NCBI GenBank assembly: GCA_030268105.1
Contig: BSDZ01000080.1
Location: 1,550,001-1,614,000, forward strand
Origin: Volvox africanus
Taxonomy: Eukaryota > Chlorophyta > Chlorophyceae > Chlamydomonadales > Volvocaceae
Length of the DNA: 64,000 bases
Direction: 5' to 3'
Shown: positions 37,554 to 54,279 of the stretch, one piece after another
Layout: each line of letters starts with the position of its first letter
How positions within the stretch are numbered: the first letter of the stretch is position 1
Notes under the pieces: model-generated
What the model saw: only the letters and a program-made list of their open reading frames with translations
What the model was told of the DNA's origin: nothing
Databases searched by the model: none
Made by a program: the position numbers and the translations under genes

Positions 37554-39954
37554 GGATGCTGATGTAGGGAAGGGATGCGATGCTGGCGGACTGGCAGGAT
37601 ACGGCCGATCATCCATTCGTTCACCTGCACGACAGAAGGGGTATATTGATGCTTGACTCACTGCATACTCGAACAATTCATAAGCGTTTTCGAGATGAGG
37701 CATGCTTGAATACCAACGTCGACATGGATTTGTTGAGTCCGTGACCTCGTCGTACATTCTCGGGGTAGGCAGGGCGATGAACAGTCGAACTACAGCCGCG
37801 CACACATGTCTGGCAGCTTTGGGCTGCTCTGGCTGATGCGGTTTCTTGGGTCGGCAAAGTGATGAGCTTTAGTTTGCATATGTACAACATTATCGTAGCT
37901 TCTTTTGTACACTGGGGATACAGAACTGATACCATACCGTACTGGTGCATTTCGCACTAGTATGACCGGGAAAGCTTAAGCGGACTTTCTAGATCTTGAG
38001 ACATATTCGTTCCGGCCACATGTTTCATTTTCATCTTCTTCGGCTTCCAACGCATGACACCACCACTGCCGTTGAACTTTGCACTCCCCTCTCGTGTGCT
38101 CCCCTGTCGGGGCCGCACTCTGTCCTAGAGCTTCCCTCTCATCGCCTGCCTACACTGCAAAATACATACGATGCCATCTTCTAATGGCGCGGACCTCACC
38201 TGGCCTGACGGCCAAGCCGTCCCACAAAAGCAGGTAGCTATCTGCAGCCAGCGCACGCATGCAGATACTTGCGCCATATCCATATCCCGTGCATCCAGGC
38301 TCGGGGAGATTAAGTTATGGTCTACTGAAAAAACTGATACAATCCGCCAGAGGCGTCACAAGGGTCCTTTGGCAATCCTCATCGCAACTTCGCACAAAAT
38401 TCACTCTCATTCACCATCGCCATTCAGGGGCCAATTAAAGACGCGGAGCCAGGAATTATCATACTACGAACATTCATTGCCGTTCTGCTGCCTGGCCTTT
38501 CGTCCCCTAAATCCCTATCTGCCATCACGTCTCATCTGGTTGCCGTAAACGGTATTCTCTTCGTAGGCCACAAAGCTGGCGTTGGCAGCACGAACATAAG
38601 AAATTCCCCTCAGGTGCGCGGCACAACGCCATATGCCTAATTTGTCGCAGCAGGCAATCAAGGCTTGTGAAAAGCCGCCAGAGTCCATATGTCCGCGTCC
38701 ACAAGCAGAAGGGATACAAAGACAATATCAGGGAAATTATCCTACTGGCAGCATGTACGGTAGTACGAAAGCGAAGGCGCACAAGTAAGAACACACATGA
38801 GCAAAATTTGGAGGTTCCGGCGAACCTGTCGTGTTGTTCCAAACCAACGGCGAGCTACAGCACATCACACTATTGCACACTGTACCATTTTCGTCAGCCC
38901 GCCAGGCATGGCCTGCTCTGCGGGAGACAACGGACACGCAAACACCCATTGCCTGCGTGCTCAGCCGCTCACAGTATCCTTAACGCAAGCACCATCTCGC
39001 TCGTCCGGAATGTATCTGCACATAAAGGCATGGCTTTGTCCGTGCTGCTGTGCCGACATGCGCGCATCAGTAGCCCCTCAGCGCTTGTCCCCATCCAGCA
39101 CGACGGCGGGCTCCCACAGTCGTATACAACTCTCCTCTCCTCATCAACTTCAATATTGTGATGCAAGCTTGTACCCTTACCGCTGTCCGCCATATCCAAG
39201 AACCGATACATGCACACATGCATTCACTGCGTGCCAAGCCGGTCCCCGAACCAGGACCCCGTGCCCAACTGCAAGGAAACAGAAGAGGAAAAGGTCGACC
39301 ACTAGAAGCTGCGCTGCCTTGCAAGCAAGGCCACACGTCAGCCCAGGCGAAACTATACACTAGGATAGCTCAGCGGCTTGCATTCCAGCCAGCCCGTATG
39401 CATGCGCAAATTGCGCAAACAAGCCTTGCATCAAAACAGAATGCAGGTATGGCGCAAAAACGGATGAAGTCGCTGTAGACATACCCTGAAAATGCAAAAT
39501 CTACCGATACGAAGGCATCATACCTACAAGAAGCAACCGCGAGGTCTTAGAAACCTGTCTGCCATATCCAGGCGTGTCCAGGAACGATAACATAGCCCAC
39601 AGCGTGGAAAGGTGCTCAGCTCCAGCTCGAATCAAACAAATCCACCAGTATCTTTCATATAGCTTTCTTAGGCTGGCACTGTGGGACAGCCTCACCACAT
39701 GCATGGTCCCCGGCGCCAGTACCGCGGTTGGTATTGCTAGTAGCGTGGCGACGACAAGAAAATCCTTGCGCCCCCGATCAAACGAAAAACGGGTGCAAGA
39801 CGACGGCCATGCATGGACCGCGAGATGATTTCTCCATTTAGCCGTATTCCACGCTAGGCTTGTTCCAGCATGACGAAAATGCCCATGTCTCAAAATCCCC
39901 CTTATACGCGGCCGGTCCTGCGTCTGCTGCTGCTGCTGCCACCATCGCCGTTGC
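37554..39954. other. 2.4-kb stretch between convergent RMI1 and TerC genes
   Basis: It should contain the 3' UTRs of RMI1 (plus) and TerC (minus). Overlapping ORFs up to 188 codons occur on both strands with no domain, no splice logic and no repeat that I recognise. I see nothing further. Confidence 0.5.
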
Positions 39955-41019
39955 TTAGTCCTCTTTGCTCTCGGGTAGCGCCAAGCTTGCCCCCACTCCC
40001 ACGCCCAGGACCAGGCCCACCACAAGCAACGAAACGTCTGTTGGGATTTCTATATCCGCGAAGCCAAGTACCATTTTTGAGCCAATGAAGCCCAGGACGA
40101 CAGCCACCGCCTTGTCCAGGAAACGGAGCTCGCCCATAGCGGTCGCCACAAAGCTGTACAGGGCCCGAAGGCTGAGAATGGCGAAGACGTTTGAGGTATA
40201 CACGATGAAGGGATCAAGCGTCACGCCAAACACAGCCGGTATTGAGTCGACTGCGAACACGACGTCGCTGAGCTCGACGACGGCCAGCGTCAGCAGCAGC
40301 GGCGTGGCCATGCGCACGCCATTGCGGACCGTGAAAAAGTTATCTCCGTCGTATGTTTCCGATACCTTGATGAAGCGCGCGCAAAATCTGAAGATAAGGT
40401 TTTCTGAAAGGTCATCGTCGTTATCCTCATCGCTTGTCGTCAGCAGTTTAAACGACGAGAACAGTAGAATTCCGGCGAAGACCAATAGGAGCGGCTGGAA
40501 CTCCCGTACCAGCTCCACACCCAAAACGATAAGAACGGCGCGTAAAATTGCTGCAGTCGCGATGCCCCAGGTAAGCACCTTGTTTTGCGCCTCGACCGGT
40601 GTTTTGAGGAAGTTAAAAACTAGCACAAACACAAATAGGTTATCCACGGACAACGACTGCTCCAGTAAATATCCCGCGAAGTACTCCTGAGCTTTCTCGG
40701 CGCCCTGAACATACCATATCCCAGCCCCAAATGCCACCGCACCGCCTACCCACGCAGCCAAAGCCTCATATCGCGACTCAGTGCGTGGGAGAGACGTACT
40801 GATAAATTGGAGCTCTTTTTCTTGCGCTGTTTGCCGGCTCTCCACTAGATATGTCTGCTGCTGAACTGGGTCGTCCACTTGAGGAGGCCTCTGAGCGCAG
40901 TGCACGATTGCTGTTGACAAACGCGAAGACGTTGATCTAATATGTGCTAATGACCATCTGCGAAGACCCGCGCTACAATTGTGGAGCCAACGCTGTGGCT
41001 GAGACAGTGGGCACGGCAT
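39955..41019 (-). CDS. TerC-family integral membrane protein, single exon
   Basis: A 354-residue ORF with no intron. Residues 1-45 are rich in Arg, Ser and Ala with few acidic residues, as in an organelle transit peptide. About seven hydrophobic segments follow. Family motifs are SLSVDNLFVFVLVFNFL (122-138) and VVELSDVVFAVDSIPAVF (247-264), whose Asp/Glu residues lie in membrane segments and are characteristic of TerC. A strongly acidic loop, DEDNDDD, is at 197-203. The plant homologue (PDE149/AtTerC) is a thylakoid membrane protein needed for insertion of thylakoid proteins. Bacterial relatives are linked to tellurite or metal-ion handling. A chloroplast location is inferred. The lack of introns in over 1 kb of coding sequence is unlike every neighbour. 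Confidence 0.9.
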   Translation of the reverse strand: MPCPLSQPQRWLHNCSAGLRRWSLAHIRSTSSRLSTAIVHCAQRPPQVDDPVQQQTYLVESRQTAQEKELQFISTSLPRTESRYEALAAWVGGAVAFGAGIWYVQGAEKAQEYFAGYLLEQSLSVDNLFVFVLVFNFLKTPVEAQNKVLTWGIATAAILRAVLIVLGVELVREFQPLLLVFAGILLFSSFKLLTTSDEDNDDDLSENLIFRFCARFIKVSETYDGDNFFTVRNGVRMATPLLLTLAVVELSDVVFAVDSIPAVFGVTLDPFIVYTSNVFAILSLRALYSFVATAMGELRFLDKAVAVVLGFIGSKMVLGFADIEIPTDVSLLVVGLVLGVGVGASLALPESKED

Positions 41020-42560
41020 TTTGGCGTAAGAACTCTTTTCTGACCACCCTACTAAGTCTTATTATGCCCCTTATAATTAGAGATGCCAGCAAGGGTCATG
41101 CATGGTGAACCTAATCCAAATGCCGGGTGTTCACCGAGTGGCAACGAAAATCCCTACTCCGCTCGTCTCTAAGGCCTTAGCGTTAAGGAATCCGAAGTAT
41201 AACACAATGGTTCCATAAGGGTGTGTGGGCGGTGGGTAAGACGCTTGAGATACCAGTACATAAGGCCCTTTCCTGTCACGGGCACTAACCCGCTGCGGGC
41301 ACCGGTATCGTGACAATCCCTTCCTGATTACTAATTAGGTAGGTGGTAAAGACATAAAGTTACGGTCAATTATTTGCCACGGCGAATGTTGATATAAAGC
41401 CGACGCGTGCGGACGTCGCACGGACGTGTACAAGGCTTATTACTAGAAGCAAGGCACCGGGGGACTAAAGCACTATATTTGTTATGTTTGTTCTTGTCTC
41501 TACCCTAAGTACCTGGTGCACCACATAAATCTATTCGCGTCATAGCGATGTTCAGCTAGCCCATAAGTAACTAAACGCGGATTAGGAATCTAGACCGATA
41601 AACGCATTGATCTCACGGCTTGCTGAACTTGACGAGGTTGCGATCTTGCCCACAACACCCCGTTACGTATGCCGTACCAGGCACTTAAAGGCTGAAGAAA
41701 AAATCCCGAAGAGGCCCCTGCAAGCCCCAAACCGTTTACGGATTGCTGTAATGACCGATGCCGGGCACAGGATATGTGGATGTCTCTTTGAGTACTGTAT
41801 CAAACATGCGCCCACGTCGCTCGTGTGTAGGCCCTTATGACCGCCCGCTGTCAGACTGAAAGGCACTTCCAGTAGACTACTTAGCGCCCTTGCATACAAG
41901 AACATTATGACAATCGAAAGAACACAAGCGCGACTGCGCCTGTAGGTAGGTAGGTACCGTACACATGTTTGATCGTACTTCAGCATGTCACGATTGTCGA
42001 GGGCAGTAGGAGCCCTCCTCGGAGCTCCGGAACCGCCCCTTGTTGAGTATGATATTTAAAAATTTCTGACTCATTCGCTTTTTGTCATACATCATCTGCT
42101 GAGATCCCATAATAATTATGAGACCTAGGGTCACACGAGGTCTCTTAAGACCCGATGAACCGTCCTTACTGGTAAGGCCTCTGAAGTCAGGTGAGGCGTC
42201 GAGGAGTCGAGCATGCATGCATTCCAGCAGGCCTCATCCATCCATCCATCCATCCATCCATCTGGGTTGCTAGTCCTTCTCGGGATATCTCCTGCGGCTG
42301 CTGAAGTAACCCAGACCCAGGTACGCAGAGCACCATTTCCAAACCCTAGAACCTCAAAGCTTAAAAATAGCCACGCCAGCCAAGCTCCATAGCTTCTCCT
42401 CGGCATTGGCACCTTTGGCGTTCATGCTCCCCGATCCAAGCGAGATGAAGGATGCTCATCACGCTCCCCGCAACCTCAACTGCTGCAGCACCTCAACACG
42501 TACACGGCAGGAGAGATCAGGCTATCCAGCCATAGGATGTCTACGGAATGAATAAGCGGT
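41020..42560. other. 1.5-kb stretch between TerC and GT92 genes
   Basis: This holds the TerC promoter and 5' UTR on the right of the gene, then presumably the GT92 3' UTR. A CCAT repeat lies at 42236-42260. No exon could be supported. Confidence 0.5.
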
Positions 42561-45500
42561 TCAAGAGGCAAAACCGGCACTAGCAGTACTGGTAGCAACG
42601 GCGGCGCTTGCATTATCGGCAGCTGCGCCCCTAGCCAGTGCCGTCTGCAGGCCGGTACAGCAGCGCTGCCAGGCTTGCCTGCCCTCTTCACATGTGGCAG
42701 TGGCGGAGGCATTCACCATATGGAAGTAGGTCCAGCCGCGATTGGTGCGGCCGAGAGCTTTATTCGCTTGCAGGTACTGGCTGTGACCTGAACCCCGCCG
42801 CAACTTCCGCATGTACTCCATAGCGCTGAGGCAAATGGCAGGTAGTGGCAGACCCCCGTCATAACTCATCAGCATAATTAGAAAGGGGATTAACGGACAT
42901 GAGGGGCATGGAAAGGCGGAGCGGGGTTCAAGGAAGCAACCGAGTGGAGGGGAGGGAACAAACGCAGGTCGTGATCACCATACCGTGATCCTGGCACACC
43001 CAGCCCGCGCTCAATTTGCGAAATGGTTTCCATCCTGTAATCATGTCCGCTGCTTCCGTGCATCAAGGCAGGGCCCCTCTGTTTCCATCCCACGTGCAAA
43101 TTTGGTTATTAAGGTCGATGTCGTAAAAGTACGATTGATAATATCGGGACAAATTTGGTCGTACCTCCGTGTCACGTAGTGGAAAATTGCAATGCGATCC
43201 CAGTGTAACTCGTGGACGACAGAAGGGCTGAGGTCCTGGTGGGGAACGGAGCGAGTAAGAGTGCATGAAATGTGCGAGTGTGTGTGGGTGTAGCGAGTGA
43301 AGGGGGAAACGCCCATTCTTAAGGAAATGCCATAAAGCTGAGCCTGAGGTGCGTTTAGGGTTTGAAATGGGTTCGGATAGCTGTACCCTGGAAGCCATGC
43401 CGCAGTGAGCTCTTTACTACTAACGACTCTTAAGGCGTATGTAAGATGACGAGTTTGAGGCAGCACTGAGCAAGGTGCAGGCGGTCCCAAACGGCCCCCG
43501 ACTCTTGTGTCCCTTGAAAGGACTGCGCCTCCCGCCATCAGCACCACCATGTGCTATTCATGCTCCCCGTCAAAGGATGATGATGCTGAACAAGCATTCC
43601 CACGAACTTTCACACATGCATAAAATGTAAATCCTAAAAACTGTATAACTTTCCAAAACTTACCATGCAGTCTTCATTGACGTATTTGCAGCCCGGCTTA
43701 AGTTCGCACTGATGAGGATTGCAGCCGCGCTGGTAGCACCTGGGTTGGGCGCCACAGCAAGCAGCGGAAGCCGGCAGGGCGCAATGAAGCGGAAGCCGCC
43801 TCTGCTGTAGCACAGACCTCAAGCAGCAACGATACAAACCTAAGCTGGGCTCTGGGCACGCATTTACGCTTCCTTTTGCTTGAACGGTAGGGTATTCGCC
43901 GACCTGGTAGCCCCTCGCCCGTTCAGGCTGCGTTTTTTTGTTCCCCGTCTGCTGTCGTTTCCTAGCACTCCATTAACAGCGAAGATACGGTTGGGAGCTC
44001 TGAGGCAAGCGCGCATGGGCTGGCGGCCGCCTCCATCTGCTCCTTCACTATTCCGTTTCCCAGTGACCCCACCTCGTGGCCGTGATGCTTTTGGTGAAGC
44101 CCAGCGGTACAGTCTTGAACTCCTTCCAGAGCTGGGCCGCCCAAGGCGATGGCGGGGCAGGGGCAGCGGCCGTATAGACAGGAGCAGAAGTGAGGTAGGG
44201 CGTATGGAAAGGTAAGGAGGGGAGGGGGGGTTCTGTTTGTGTCGGCGCAATGGCGAAGCTGCAGAACCCATGCTCGGCCTCATTAGGCGGCATCAGGGGG
44301 GTAGACAGCATGAGGGAAAGTTGCAGGTAAAAGCCAACGACCCGGTTGTTGTCTTGGGTTTGCGGCAGCAGCGTGCTGCAATCGAGCAGTACTACACTAT
44401 GCGCTTGCATCAAGTGTCGCGTGGTGCCGTCTGTCGCTTAAAGTGCAGCTTGGGTGGCGATCTTGTTAAGTTATGTAACCAGGCAACGGTCAGGGAGGCT
44501 GGAGCTGGAGAGCAATAGGTGGGTTTGGTTGGTTCCCTCATCAGAAAATACTCCTCAAGGGACTTATGCAGGGAACTAATATGTAAGCTTTATACATGGA
44601 TGGTGAGGGTGGAGAGTCGTTCTACCACCCGTGCTCAGTGCCTACCGGGGCCCTCCTCCCTTTGCGGTGCATAAGACTGCAGCTTTTTCTGCTATGTCAG
44701 AATACTTCACCAGCTGGTTCGGAACATTTCTACATGTCCCTAACCAGCCCTACAAGCTTAACTGAAGAGGAGTCATGGATGTTTTCCTGGAATTCGTAGA
44801 GCTCCCGGAATCCAGACGTCGTATGATGCGATGTATGATGCAGTGATGCGATGATGATCTTTCATTGTATCGTATCACAGATGGAAACCCACTTGAAGCC
44901 TTTCGCGGGGTACACATCGCGTGTACGACGCCAGCGTACTGCCATCGGGACGAGACATGTGTCCGGATGGGCCAAGCAATTGCCAATGTACGGCAATGCC
45001 ACCGTACGGCTCGAAAGGCGCCAGGAAGCTTGGAAGGTGGGGCTGGCCGCGCGGCAGCACAGACGGCTCCTTGAGGATGATGTACTCATCAGGGTCAAGG
45101 AGGGCTATGAACGTGTGGCGATGAGCGAACATTCTGCAGGGAAGGGATGATGATTGAAGTCATCCGATTGAGAAAAAACGATAAGATAGTTTTTATCCTA
45201 ATACGTCCCCAGGAGAGGCGGTTCGTGATCTCGCCAGGTAGTAAAGGGTTGTAGGCTTACAGCGGTATCAAGGAAAATTGAGTACAAGTGCGACTACACA
45301 GCTTTGAGGACCTTATCCTTCGAAAACCGCGGGAAAACCGGCCGTAAGACTGAAATTCATGACGAGGATTAATTCATGACGAAGATCCACTGAAGTTGTG
45401 TCCACTGCCATGCTTGTCCTTCGTGTCAGTATATCTTGTGAGGCGAGGTTTTGGCTGACAGCTTGACGAGGACTTCCTTTACGTGTTTGATGAAACGCCG

Positions 45501-46258
45501 GACGATAACATCTGGTGCTGTAGAAGGGAACCGTCTGTACGACGCCGGTATACGCCATACACGTTCCCATTGGGACATTGACACTGATCAGGAAACCTCC
45601 TGCCATCACTACTTGAGATCTTTCCCTTAAACGAGATTAGTCCCGGGCTGTGTATGACATGCTTGGTACGGCTGCGTCATATTGTGCTCGGCTTCCCAAG
45701 CCGCGGGAGAAGCGCTCTGTGATTTCCTGCTTTGTTGCGATTTCGTCTATAATCCAAAACCTGTATCGAAATCTATTTCCCATGTCTGGATCTTTAATAA
45801 AATGCTTTAGGTTTCGGTCGCCCTCCATCCCAAGGAGTCACACACCGGAAGCAGTTGTCGTACGCCCAAACTTGTGGCGACAGGAACGTCCTCGTCGATG
45901 TATTGTACATTTCCCTGAACAATTTTTCATCCGCCTTCCAGGAATCCGCAAAGTAGATGATTTCGACCACGTTGGACAACACGTAGTCTTCCAAAACGTA
46001 AGCCAAAGGTGGCCTGCTTTTATGGTCCCAAATGTAAAATTTCTCGATCCCAATCCACTTATGGTACTGAATGAAATCTCGAATATAGAAGTGTTCGTTC
46101 TTCATTACCATACAGACTGCAACGTATGAGTGAGTTGGCGTCGCAACCTCCTGGTGGGCTCTGACAGAGGTCATTTCGCTGGCATAGGCTAACATAAAGA
46201 ACGAAGTAAAAATTATTACAAGCCATTGTTCATAATTATAATTAGTTAGCACTTCCAT
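42561..46258 (-). CDS. GT92-family (DUF23) glycosyltransferase
   Basis: Six exons close exactly in frame: 46258-45846, 45133-44879, 43739-43664, 43235-43165, 43049-42984 and 42825-42561 (TGA), giving 381 residues. A short N-terminus with a membrane anchor (about residues 10-27, WLVIIFTSFFMLAYA) suggests a type II Golgi protein. Family landmarks are VAVCMVMKNEHFYIRDFIQY (N-terminal strand and E-helix), a nucleotide-sugar region ending in FIALLDPDEYIIL with the D-x-D-E metal site at 151-154, a Cys-rich segment (GCNPHQCELKPGCKYVNEDC), and IAIFHYVTR with following SGHDYRMETISQIERG. Animal and plant GT92 enzymes include galactosyltransferases acting on N-glycan core fucose or on pectic galactan. 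The donor and acceptor here are unknown. Introns 1 and 2 are about 0.7 and 1.1 kb and hold nothing that I recognise. Confidence 0.88.
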
Positions 46259-52019
<5,761 letters not shown>

Positions 52020-54279
52020 AGGCGCACATACGCCGGCCGCGTTCACCTGCTTGTGCCAACAGCATGCTTAATGATAGAATGGCATGGTAACATAATACAT
52101 AACTGGCACACAATGGCGTAAGCTGTTTGGTTGGCATTTTGGCTGGTGTGTTGGCCCCCGGCATGTGGGCACATATGATGCAGACAAGATGTAGGATGTA
52201 GTCACGGAATGGCACGCTATTACAGTGACGCGCTCGCCCCGATGACTCGCTGGGACACTGACTGGTTTGGCAGCTGGCACAGAGATTTTCAGAGGTAGGA
52301 TGTTAAAGCGGACGGTGGTTGAAGCAGATGATGCCGGCTGTACCTTTCTACTGCACGGGGAAGGGTTTTGGGCAACATCCAGTTTTCGTGCCTTGCATAC
52401 GTGCTTTCACACAGAACCCGCCATGGGTGTAGACCCATGGCGGGTTCTGTGTGCGGTCTTATGTTTTCCATGAGTGCATTGACACACCGGGGAAATGAGG
52501 CTGCCACTTTACGTATATGGGTGGCAGCCTTCTTTCTTTGAGCATCTCGCCGTTCAATAACACGAAGACTTTTCGTGATGGCCCATCGTGGCAGTGAGTG
52601 AACCCAGTTCGTAGATATTTGTTCGCTACTTGCATCTGTTAAGGGGAGGTATGTTCTCTCCATAAATTGTGAGCTCTGGGCTGATTACTAACTCGTGGGA
52701 GAGTTGGCTTTTGATCGGGCACGTAAAGTTTCTCACGTGGGCAGGGGAAATGTGTGTTTGTGAAGGCCGAAAGTACAGGCAGGTTGGGACAGATTGTGAA
52801 CAGGGTGGAAATCGTAACCGTGTAAAATTGCCCGAAGCGCTGCCACGACCACAACCGTAACAGTTTATTCAGTTAACCGTAAATCCTAGAGCGCCACACC
52901 CGCAAATGGTGCGTGGGTGGCTGTGCGACAAGTGCTGCCAGCCTGTAGTAGGAGGAATGAGCGGCCGCGGGTGAAGTGCACTGAGGAGGAATTGCTTTGC
53001 AGCGCTGTCTTGCCGACAAGGTAGGACATGGAATTTGAAATGCTGTATGAACATCACATCAACAGCTTTATTGGATTAGTCGTGGCTGTGATATTAAGTG
53101 TATACACAACTGTCACAGCAGTGGTATCTATGTCACACTATCGTTAAGCCTTGAATAAATGTCGCTCCTGCAAGAGGGGTTGGGTAGGGAAATTCATAGA
53201 TAATATGAAGTGATTTGTCCGGACAATGGAGTCCTAAACGGATCATTACGAAACCTAATGTTTATCCTGCGGATGAAGGTTGAACGAATAGGCCTGCAAG
53301 ACGAATAATGCCGAACATTGCCCAACCCCCATACCTACTTAAAAAAACAGGTTGAGGCACACATGCGGCCAGGATAATTGTCAGTACACATCCCGATCTA
53401 GTACAATTAGTAGCTACAGAGAATGCATAGCACTAAGGAGGGCTTGACCAGGAGCGATTAGGCACCCGCCACCGTACAACCTCAATCTGACATTCAAGGA
53501 AGGAGGCTTGCAGATGCAGTCAATCTTTAAGGTCAGCTCGACGAGGGTTTGTGAGTTCACCAGGCCTTTTGCTATTACGGCTTCGAAGGCTTGTAGCATT
53601 TACGGTAAATTGCAGTTACATTCGTCGGGGTTGATGACAGGGGAACCTCGAGAACCAGTCCTTCATGGAGGCTAAAACTCCGTGGTGCCGTTGCACTAAT
53701 GTCATCTATTTCATGCAAGCATTACATAAAGCAAAACCTTGAAATTTTATGCAAATCTCTAAGCTTTGCACGGCCTAAACGTGTGGGGGCCCCCATATCG
53801 CATGTGAGGGCGCCAGCTTCCCTTCACACGAGAATACATGCAGACCTCGTAAGGGCGCCTTGCATCAGTGGTGTCAAACCGGTACCCATATATACCAATA
53901 TATGAACATGAAGTTTGGGGTCAAATAAGCAAACATACTGATCTTCAGTTGTAAATCTCTGGAATGAGACGGGGAGTTTTACGAACGGACGAAAACTTTC
54001 ATGGGAGTCCTGGGAAGAAGAGATTTGAACAAGAGTAGGCAGGGCGCAACGAAATCGTAAAACGCAATCTCGCTTACTTTTTCAAGTAGGGCGATGTTGG
54101 TTTCCGGCTGCCGTACATTGATGGCAGATTTTCCTACGGTGAATTCTACGGCCTCGGCATTAGGGTGACGTCAAGTCAATACCTGCCGTCTGGTTGGATG
54201 AAAAGGAAGTCGGAAGCTAAGTACGTTCCCCTCTAGGGCAACGCCAAAATCCTTAGGACAAGGGTTAGGGACCCTTGCC
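52020..54279. other. region between convergent MDAR and EF-hand/p25-alpha genes
   Basis: It holds the MDAR 3' UTR (a TGTAA motif lies at 52821-52825), the perfect hairpin at 52408-52453 and, on the minus strand, the unresolved last exon(s) of the EF-hand/p25-alpha gene. A minus-strand frame beginning after the acceptor near 54145 (KSAINVRQPETNIALLEK) looks coding and may be one of them. Nothing else could be supported. Confidence 0.4.
52408..52453. terminator. perfect hairpin, 21-bp arms and 4-nt loop
   Basis: CACACAGAACCCGCCATGGG plus T (52408-52428), loop GTAG, then the exact reverse complement (52433-52453). It lies 390 bp past the MDAR stop, between convergent genes. The structure is seen directly. 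A role in 3'-end formation or insulation is only a guess. Confidence 0.5.

Noticed and set aside
37554..39954. Overlapping ORFs up to 188 codons between RMI1 and TerC
   Set aside because: They overlap on both strands and have no recognisable domains, no splice support and no codon bias like the real exons.
44862..44934. Frameshift in the GT92 gene, because another frame reads KGFKWVSICDT
   Set aside because: Using the donor at 44879 all six exons close exactly in frame, so no frameshift is needed.
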